A stretch of 64,000 nucleotides of DNA. Origin: Auriscalpium vulgare (lineage: Eukaryota; Basidiomycota; Agaricomycetes; Russulales; Auriscalpiaceae). The notes beneath the pieces were generated by a model that saw only the letters and a program-made list of their open reading frames with translations, ran no database searches and had not been told where the DNA came from. The position numbers and the translations under genes were made by a program. Shown piece by piece: positions 55,752 to 64,000 of this stretch. The stretch's first letter is position 1. Each line of letters opens with the position of its first letter. Location: contig JAHBBC010000031.1 of the NCBI GenBank assembly GCA_019915015.1, positions 62,001 to 126,000 of the forward strand, given 5' to 3'.

Positions 55752-58700
55752 ATGCCCCCGCGCCGTCGACCCAGCGCGTTTGAAGTCTCTTTTGGGGAGA
55801 AGGAGTCGCCGAATGGAGGACTCGAGGCACCCGGCAGTTTCAAGCGCAAGGATAGGCCGGACACCGCTGCAGCAGGGCTGCCTGTGAGTATCTGAAATCT
55901 CTGCAGCAGCTATATGGATTGCTAATCTCCCGCACCCAGAATCCCAAAAGATCCAACAGCGCCGAATCTGAAGCGCCTGTCCGGCCGCCTCCGCCGCCGC
56001 GTATGTCGTAACATAAGGCTGCGCTCGCGCGCCATTACTCACTCACCGCTCGCGTTCCACAGGTAAATATTACACTCCCCGTCCTGGGGAAATACTGGAG
56101 GCCCATGCCCTCATTGTTGGTGAGGACGAAGTCCCCGACGATGGCGAAGACAAGCCTGTTCGCGTTCTGGATAGGTTCTGCGTGTTTGATCCCCAGACCT
56201 TCGAGATGGTGTCCCTCGAGCAGCTCGAGGTACTTAGTGATCGTGCTCTTGAGGCGGCCGGCTACGTTATGCCTCATTTCCTTAACGACGAGGACGCGGG
56301 CCAAGAAGACGAACTGGACGAGGACTACGAGGCTGTCCGTGTGCGTCTGAGCGCAATTCTGCGCTGTACCGTGGACTGCACGAAACAAGACGAGTAAGTG
56401 TTTCTTGTCTCCGTGCTCTCATGTCATATTTCTGACAACGGTTTAGCCCGATTTACTTAGAGACAACGCACGCGTGGTACATTCTGCGCAACTCCTCAAA
56501 GTCCTACAGGGCCTTCTACCAGCCATTCTGGACTACCCAGAAGATTACCCAGCATCTTCTATACACAGCAACCTCCGAACCTTCGACATCCTATGTCGAC
56601 TTCCTTGAATACTTGCGACGCGACATCCTCCACACGGACGTCCGACCACAGGACTTCAGAACAGCCGTGCGTATTGATTTATCCTATTCGTAGCGGTATG
56701 CTAATGTACTTACAGAGACCCAGGATCACGGACGAAATCGCGACCTCCGACAATTCCGCCCACCTGCGCGCATCCGCGCTCGTCCGAGCTGTTCTCGAAT
56801 GCAAACAATTCCCCACCGGTATTCCTTCGACGCGCAGCGTGCGCCACATCCACATGCCCATCCGCGACCTCAGCGACAGCGCCAACGACATCGACCTCGC
56901 CGTGCTGCGCCCGGAGCACCAGAACCCCACTCACGTCACGCCGCTCATCGAAAAGCTCGCGCACGGGCTCTTTCGCGAGAGCCTCGTCGTGGTCGGCGAC
57001 CGCCCGGCGCGCCGGGACAAGGCGTTCGAGGCGCGGCGCAAGAGCGCGGACGCCGCGCTGCTGGTGGACTACGTCCTCGCAGCCAACGCAGACAATTCGC
57101 GCCGGCGCATCGCGTACCCGGATGTCCTGAAGCGCGTGCGGAAGTGGGCAACGCAGGTGTATTTGGGCAAGGAACAGTATTCGGTACGTCGACCCGAATG
57201 TACTGCTCGGTGCGCGCGCTGACTTTGACGAAGATAGGCGACGTTATTATTGTGACGCAGGGCCGTGACGAGAACAGGCCCAATGACAAAGTGCCCGAGA
57301 TCCCGACGTGCAAGGAAGCACTGAAGCCCAACGACACCCTTGCCAATTTCTTCTGGTAAGTTCAATATCTCCGTCGCCGAGGCTTTGCTCACATCGGTCC
57401 AGGTTCGCGAAAATAATCTCTATCAAGCGCGAACACTCCAAGTTCCATATACAGTGGTTCGAGCACAGCTCACGCACGTTCCTCGGGGACATGGGCAACC
57501 CACGCGAGCTATTCCTTACATTCCTGTGTCAAGATCTTTCTTTCGATGTTGTTGTCGGTAAGATTCGCGTCACGCGTGTGGATGGTGACAATGTACCGGA
57601 AAACCTTGATGGATACTTCTATCGGTCAGTGGAGTTTCTCTTGCTACGCCACCTGATGTTAAATTGCTCATGACAATTGTCTATAGCCTCGCCTATCATT
57701 GTAACGAAGCCTCCTTCATCGACATCCCGCCCTCGCTACCTGTGGAAGCACTGCTAGACGAAGATCCTGAGGCTAAATGCCCTCCTTGCAACTACAAAGA
57801 ACAGGAAGGGAGTGAAGACGAGCTGGTTGAGATCAAGGATGGAGTCGCATACCGCTCAGAAAATTATCACAAGGACGACTACGTCCTCTTCCAAGGCGAG
57901 GACAGCCCTGCAAAAGTGGGTCAGATCACGTCCACTTGCATCCTGGAGTGTACAGCAACTGTATCCTTACTTGGTTGTGTGGCTGCTATTGAAGGGCTCC
58001 CAAACAATATTCTAAAGGATGAGGTGTGTGCTCATATGTTCAAAATTAAGCAATGGCTAGCAATGTTTACTATCTGCTATTCAGCGACACCTGTTCTTGA
58101 CCCAAGAGAAAGAAACAGTCCCGGTGGATAAATTCCTTCGAAAGGTCTTCGTCTTCTTGCAAGATGCTATTGTACAGGACCTTGCCGGATGGCGGGCGGC
58201 TCATCTGGACCATTACTATGCCACTTGGACTCTGCCTTCCGTGAAGGGCCGGTGGTCTCAACGACGGTTGATATCAAACTTCTCATCCTGCAGCCCATGT
58301 ATATATCAACACCAAGATGACGAAGAACTTGCGGATCACATTCGGAAGATGATGGCTCGCAGTCCTATGAGGATTTTGGACCTCTTTTCTGGAGTTGGAG
58401 CTCTCAGTCGGGGTCTAGAGAGGTCTCTTCATGCTCAGACCTCTCATGCTGTTGAGATCTCACCTAGTGCAGCAAGAACTCTGTGGCAAGTGACATATCT
58501 TTAGCTGTTTTGTCACTACTAATGCTGATGTTATAGTATAAACTCCCCCAGCACTATTGTCTACAATCAATGTGCCAATGAGGTTCTGTCTTATGCTATC
58601 AAGCAGCACAAGAAGATTCCTCTATCTCATGGTGTGCCACTGGATGTCTTGCAGTCATCTGTTCTTCCTCCTCCTCCAAAGCCAGAGGAGATTGATATCA

Positions 58701-60278
58701 TCACTGCTGGCTTTCCTTGGTCAGTGTTACATTTCCTTAGACCATGTTCCTACCATTAATATGTGTTTTTAGTCAACCTCACTCTCGACTCAATATGTTC
58801 CAGAAGGCAAATGATGTAAAGAGTAACCTGATCCTTAATTTACTCTCATGGGTTGACTTTCTCAGGCCCAATCACTGTGTCTTTGAGAATGTCAGAGGCT
58901 TTCTAAGCTTCAGCCTCAATACAGTGCAAGCAGACCGATACAGAGTTGAGGATGGCATTGAGATGGGGGGATTGAAGTTTGTTGTGCATGCTTTGGTGTC
59001 TATGAAGTATGTGTTTGATTTTTGCCTTGTATCTGACCTCTCATACATCTTTTCAGCTATCAAGTTCGCTTTGGCTTACTCCAGGCTGCTCACTATGGGA
59101 CCCCCCAAACCCGAGTTAGGTTTATCCTATTGGCAGCCAGACATCACCACCCCCTCCCTGACCTCCCCAACCTACACATCATTATCCTAAAGCTGATTGT
59201 ATGGAGATCAAGCTCCCAAATGGCACTAAGATCCATCCCATTGGCAGTAGCAATGGCAGAGCACCATTCCCCTTTGTATCCATTGATGATGCTATCTCAG
59301 ACCTTCCTCGATTTGATTGGTGAGCATCACCTCATTTTATTTTACTGTTCCCCTTTCTCACAACGTCATTTAGGAGGAGTCCAAGACCTACACCATTTCC
59401 AGCAGATCATGAGAGCATTTCTACTGTAGTCTGTGACCAGACTGAGCCCTATGTTGGCCTTCCAGAGAATACCCCTTACCACAGCAAGCCCAAGACTACA
59501 TTTCAGGAGTATTGTAGGAATGGCTCTTCCAGGGCAGGCCCTCTTCAACATTTCACAAGGCCACTAAAGTGTGCTACAGTAGACAGGTTTGCCTTGCTCA
59601 AACATAGAGGTTTTCCAATCTGACAGGCTCTCAGGGTTATCAGTATCCCCCTGCAAGCTCGGGCTGATTACCACTGTTTGTTGTTTGAGCTGTCTGTAAG
59701 GTGTTTCATTGACTCAGACCCTGTAGCCCTCAAACAGGAACAGTGGAATGGCAGTTTTCTCATCCCACATCTGCTGTGGCCAAGGGTGGTTACAAGTCTA
59801 GTATGTGCTTTCTAGGATTGTATTGATCATGCTGAACAACATGTGCTTTTCTTGTTACTAGGTCTTTATGGCCGTTTGGACAAGAAAGATGTATTCCAAA
59901 CCACAGTCACCAATGTGGAGCCCACAGCCAAGCAGAGCTGGGTGCTGAATCCATATGTGAATTCTCTCATTATATATCTTTGATGATACTGAATTTCCGG
60001 GGCACAGTGTCGGAGAATCTTCACAGTCCGAGAGCTAGCTAGATCTCAAGGCTTCCCAGATGACTTTCAGTTTTTCTCCCTAAGGAAAGATGTGAAGACA
60101 GTGAGTAGTCAGGCACCAGTCTTCTTGCGAGAGCTAAGAAGCCTTGTAGATGCACAGGCAGATTGGGAATGCAGTTCCGTGGCCCATGGCTGAAGCAATT
60201 GGTCGAGAAATTCACAAGGCCCTTGCGAAGAAGCAGATGGATGACTGGGCCGAAGCAACAGTCATAGTTGTGGATTGA
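55752..60278 (+). CDS. DNMT1-like DNA (cytosine-5) methyltransferase with RFTS and BAH domains
   Basis: This many-exon gene starts MPPRRRPSAFEVSFGEKE. The N-terminus has an RFTS-like domain (KPVRVLDRFCVFD, YLETTHAWYILRNSSKSY). A BAH domain follows (GDVIIVTQGRDEN, FHIQWFEHSSRTFLGDMGNP, VVGKIRVTRV), then a probable second one (AYRSENYHKDDYVLF). Catalytic motifs appear in order: I LDLFSGVGALSRGLE, IV GFPCQPHSRLN, VI ENVRGF, VIII QVRFGLLQAAHYGTPQTRVR, IX near RVISIPLQARADY, and X ELARSQGFPDDF then IGNAVPWPMAEAIG. An intron (58720-58772) splits the codon of the catalytic Cys in PCQ. It should methylate cytosines in the nucleus, most likely as a maintenance-type enzyme. From about 57,900 on, the exons are visibly AT-richer than neighbouring genes. 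Confidence 0.88.
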
Positions 60279-60859
60279 TATCTCTGAGTCAGTATGTGTT
60301 GATGTCTTTCGGGTCTCTTGTGATATATTTAGAAGAGCGGACGGGATATGGAGATTGACAATGAGCTATTGGTGGAGTAGAGCTTTTGCATCGACACCGC
60401 AGCAGAGAAGCAGAAAACTGCGTCGGGTAGGAGACCGAGCATGGGCTGACAGCGCCCGCGAGCGCTGCCGTCGCGAGGCCACACTGGGCATTGACACCGA
60501 TGATGGTTACGTCGAGCCTGGGATCGTTCTTCCGGCGAGCAGAGTAGCCACAAAACATAGTCGACAAGGGAGAGGAGGACAGGCTACAGCGTTAGCAACT
60601 TTCAAACGCGAGGGGCGCCGCACGAGAACACGCTCTAGCGGGAGTGTGCCTACACGGTCTGGGACTTCCCCGCGAGCTTGCCATCCTTCATGACAACAGC
60701 GCGCTGGGCATTCAGAGGAATGGCGGAGACTCTTTGGAGACGGGCATGACTTCGTGAATTATTACTTACCTAGCGCTCGGCCCAAGCACGGTCAATGGAC
60801 TAATGTTCGAGAGCAAATAACATAATATGGATACATCACGATACGACACTCAAAGTTCT
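60279..60859. other. Convergent intergenic stretch
   Basis: About 580 bp lie between the methyltransferase stop (+) and the end of the RFC2-like remnant (-). The open frame at 60268-60693 overlaps the methyltransferase end and has no supporting features. Confidence 0.45.
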
Positions 60860-62182
60860 TCAGAATCGAAACAGCCCGGGTTTCATGTTCTGGCGAGGGA
60901 TCTGATTTTAGTACACCGTGACGTGTAGGACATCGCTGCGTACCATTTTGCATAGCCGGGCCACGAGTCCTCCAAACTGAATTAGTGTGCCTGCACCCGC
61001 AAGAATCCGCATATGCGTGAGGCCGATTTCGCGGACGTCATAATCGGTTACACAAGCTTCATACATAAAACGGACACGACATACCTTGATGTATTCGAGT
61101 TTCGTATATTCCGGCAACCTGAGATGGTTGAGTAATGTCGATAGTGAGAGTATGAAGGAGCTTACTCGTCGGATGTCTTGACAACGCGGAATATAGTCAT
61201 GATGATATCCACGGCGCTGTACCCCTGGTCCCAAAGCTCCTGTAGCTTCTCCATGGAAAGATCAACCTCGCCCTTCGAACAGGCTCGGATGATTCTCTGC
61301 ACCACGACTGGATGCGGCTGGTCGCACAATTTGAACACGTTCTCGCCTGAGACGAAGCCGCGTGAAGCTTGGAAGAAAGAGAGGTGAGTCCCTACGCACC
61401 TTCTCGAGCTCACAGATCTCCGAAAGCCGCTTCAAGATTTCACCGTCTCGAAGCTTCGCGTACCGGAGGATGGTGCATCGACTCTGTATTGGCTCGATGA
61501 TCTCATTGGACATATTGCAGGCCAATCAGAAGCGAGTGGTGTTGGAGAAAATCTCCATTGTTCGCCGTAGAGCCTGCTGTGCGCCGGCTGTCATGCTTCG
61601 CACTGATTAGTATTCGGATGAGATGACGAAGTGTCTTTGTAGACGGACCTGTCTGCCTCATCTAGGATAACGATCTTGTGGCGGCCAGGTGGCAGCGTGA
61701 CCTTCTTCTGTGCGAACGCCTTGATTTTGTTTCGTACGACGTCTAAACCTCTTCAAATTTCGTCAGAGCAATATTTAAACGAAGAAACGCAGGGCACACC
61801 TTTCGTCCGACGCATTCAGCTCCATGACACCCTCCTTATACGCGTTTCCCAGGAGCTGGTGTGCGAGACAATGGATGCTTGTGGTCTTGCCTATCCCAGG
61901 CATGCCCTATGATGATATTGGAGACGTGCGAGAAATAGCAGACGACTATGCAGCACACAGATAAGTATGACGAGACGGACATTTCCATCCCTGGCAATGA
62001 CCTTGAGTCGCTCACTGATCGTATCCGAGTTCCCGCATTCGGCCGGTACTTCTCCACCCTGCGAGATTGTCAGTCAGATGGACATACCGAGTGCATTAAA
62101 CGCACCACGGGAGTTCACAGGGAGTATCGGTACCATTCACGCGCTTCGCAGCTTTTCCCTTGGCCGCTGAGGAGGAAGACAT
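60860..62182 (-). pseudogene. Replication factor C small subunit (RFC2/Rfc4-type), damaged
   Basis: Clamp-loader AAA+ ATPase signatures are clear: MSSSSAAKGKAAKRVNG start, [26 protein letters not shown] (Walker A), [28 protein letters not shown] (Walker B), [16 protein letters not shown] (sensor 1/Arg finger), [17 protein letters not shown] and a C-terminus ending LCKMNMKPGLFRF. The coding path is broken at several points. An in-frame TGA lies at 61526-61528 where Ala is expected in TTRFALACN. Two bases are missing before GMPGIG near 61905. The segment after VEKYRP is short and shifted near 62035, and the joint before [10 protein letters not shown] near 61745 is off frame. About 34 residues between ELEK and GFVSGEN (normally including the GDMRQALNNLQ sensor-2 region) are absent near 61385, and the acceptor before EIGLTHM near 61035 is lost. 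The lesions are mostly not in base runs, which favours true decay of a spare copy. Confidence 0.8.
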
Positions 62183-62408
62183 GAAAGACGCGTTGTGTGA
62201 CAATGCGTGACGAGACGCGCTTGTCATGCAAAGTACTGCTTGTCATGGCTCTGCGTCTCCGTAGTCTCCCAGAGGCAGAGTAGACGGATTCAAACCTTCG
62301 CAGGCTCAGGATCATCTTGTCTGACGTCTCCGCCGCGCTGTCTCACTTGCTCGTGTGTGATCTGTCTTTGAACGCTCGCTGCCTCCCGCTGATACCCTCA
62401 AGGCTGTC

Positions 62409-63871
62409 GATACTCGACACAGACCGATGTCTCGACTTCCACGCTGCCCAAGCCGCGAATCGACTACCGTGACATCTCCGAGAACGTCGTTTACAAATCC
62501 CACAATGCTTTTGATCGCAAGGCACCTATACCTGTCGGCGCAGTCCAGGATATAGACCGCCTCTACCGAGCGCGCAGAGAGCTCTCCAATACCCTGAACT
62601 CCAAGCGACATGCCCAGTCTCTTTTGGGGGAGCGTATCCGGCAGGCAGGCAAGGACGTGCAGGCCAAAAAAGCTCGCGCTCGAGGAAGCCAAAGCTCTCA
62701 AAGTTGACGTCTTGCAGCTCGGAAATCAGCTCTCCGGCATCGAAGACAAACTACTCTCTCTTGCCCTCACCGTTCCTAACGATACCCATCCCCTCGCGCC
62801 GCTAGAACCCGAGTCTGCTGTCCTCGAATTGTCCACCCATGGTCCCGATCCAATCCCGTCATCACCATCGCGAGACCATGTCTCCATCTCGCATGCATTC
62901 GACCTCCTCGACCTTGAATCTGGCGCCACTACCACAGGATCGTCCTGGTACTACCTCGTCAACGAAGCCGCTCTCCTCGAGATGGCCCTCACGAAATACG
63001 GTTTTTCAGTGGCGATCAAGCACGGGTTCACGCCGGTCACCACCCCGGACGTCGTCCGTTCCGATACGCAACCGACCCTCCCGTCGCCCACCTCTCGGGG
63101 TCCGCGGACCCCTCCTCCTTTGCACCCAGAGCTCGTGCTCGCCGGTACGGCTGAGATCCCGCTCGCGGGCATGTTTGCCGACAAGGTGTTCGAGGTCAAA
63201 CAGCTGCCGCGCAAGGTCGTGGGGCTGGGGCTGGGCCGGGCATTCCGCACGAAGGCCGGGGCACGCGGTGCGGACACGCGCGGACTGTATAGGGTGCACC
63301 AGTTCACGAAGCTGGAGCTTTTCGCTGTGACAGAGGCGCACAAAAGCGAGGAGTTGATGGAGGAGCTCCGCGAAGTGCAAGTGGAAATCTTCGACGGACT
63401 GGGCTTCCCATCTAGGTGCGTGCTGCGTCCTTCACACCCTCGCCGCGGCGATGTTAAATGGGTTTTTATACAGGGTGCTTGACATGCCGTCTGAGGAGCT
63501 CGGTGCCAGCGCATATAGGAAGTACAATATGGAAGCCTGGATGCCAGGGCGGGGCAGCTGGGGCGAGATCTCGTCCACCTCCAATTGCACAGACTATCAA
63601 GCGCGGCGGCTGCACATCCGTTACCGCCCAAATCCACCTCCCTCTTCTGATTCGGAACCACCTTCCCCTCAGTCATCTGGACTACCTTTTGGCTTTTGCG
63701 CACACACTTAACGGGACGGCTGTCGCTGTACCGAGGCTCATCGTCGCCCTGCTTGAAAACGGGGCCCGCTTTAATGAGACGGGAGACGTTGTAGGTTTGA
63801 ATTTGCCCAGCTTCTTGAAGCCCTTTTGGCTCAGTAATAATGGTCGGCGGAACATTGTTCAATGGACATGA
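62409..63871 (+). pseudogene. Mitochondrial-type seryl-tRNA synthetase, frame-disrupted
   Basis: The order of motifs is that of a class II seryl-tRNA synthetase of the mitochondrial/bacterial type. An N-terminal coiled-coil arm (RLYRARRELSNTLNSKRHAQ, ALEEAKALKVDVLQLGNQL) is followed by the catalytic core: SWYYLVNEAALLEMAL, ELVLAGTAEIPLAGMFADKV, motif 2 GLYRVHQFTKLELFAVT, then [14 protein letters not shown] and motif 3 [19 protein letters not shown]. Three places lose frame. A run of six A at 62666-62671 should be five. The stretch 63060-63120 lacks the expected CGFQPR region and shifts frame. Another shift lies at about 63625-63690, before [10 protein letters not shown]. No clean intron explains these. 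The start lies upstream of 62409 and is not resolved. One lesion is in a base run and could be an assembly error. Confidence 0.7.
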
Positions 63872-63946
63872 TTGCACGATGCGCGTTGTCCCAGGACCCT
63901 GTTTGATTCCTTCTATAGCCCTCTCGGTGACTGTACTATTACTTAC

Positions 63947-64000
63947 AAATGTCTTGGTCCCGTTCTTGCACGGCGTGCCATCCACAAGGATCTCCCGGAT
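63947..64000 (-). CDS. Exon fragment of a gene continuing to the right
   Basis: On the minus strand an exon reads REILVDGTPCKNGTKTF and ends at a perfect GTAAGT donor (63946-63941). The gene continues beyond the window edge. Too little is visible for a family call. The donor and the natural composition make coding likely. Confidence 0.45.

Overview
The window reads as nuclear DNA of a filamentous basidiomycete, probably an Agaricomycete. Genes are densely packed on both strands, GC-rich, and split by many 49-60 nt GT-AG introns. The proteins belong to fungal or basidiomycete families: a CSC1/OSCA-like channel, a DUF6593 protein, a CPL1/PriA-like secreted protein, SLD2, Ade5,7 and a DNMT1-type methyltransferase. 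No organelle, rRNA, tRNA or CRISPR feature was recognised. All gene models were spliced by eye, using reading-frame continuity, splice consensus and family knowledge.

Layout. 1-0.2 kb: first exon of a secreted protein leaving the left edge. 0.97-7.83 kb: transposon copy 1 (+ strand), with 32-bp terminal inverted repeats and a perfect 8-bp target duplication. 8-17.4 kb: host segment with a 1351-aa CSC1/OSCA-like channel (-), a small unknown gene (-) and a 592-aa conserved fungal protein (+). 17.61-24.47 kb: transposon copy 2, inverted relative to copy 1, with its own perfect 8-bp duplication. 24.5-34.2 kb: a MAG2/RNF10-type RING protein, a DEAH-box helicase and a one-helix membrane protein. 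34.2-40.4 kb: sparse region with a secreted repeat protein (Kex2-type repeats plus a CPL1-like domain), a DUF6593 protein and a small unknown protein. 40.7-47.8 kb: RPN5, an F-box/LRR-like protein whose 3' end is open in frame into RPN5, and SLD2, all on the minus strand. 48-60.3 kb: a Pro/Ser-rich protein, Ade5,7, Cfd1 and a DNMT1-like methyltransferase. 60.8-63.9 kb: two damaged housekeeping-type genes, RFC2-like and mitochondrial seryl-tRNA synthetase-like.

Most notable content. The two transposon copies appear identical wherever I compared them, except for three single-base run contractions in copy 1. Copy 2 keeps one open, spliced gene of about 1960 codons. It joins a Ulp1/C48-like cysteine protease, a zinc-finger segment and an RNase-H-fold transposase with a P-element-like D-D-D-E pattern. 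The 8-bp target duplications fit a P-like superfamily but do not prove it. Copy 2 sits 92 bp upstream of the RNF10/MAG2-like start codon. The second highlight is the CPL1-like secreted protein, whose precursor carries four near-identical peptide repeats, each preceded by a Lys-Arg site, the architecture of fungal kexin-processed peptide precursors.
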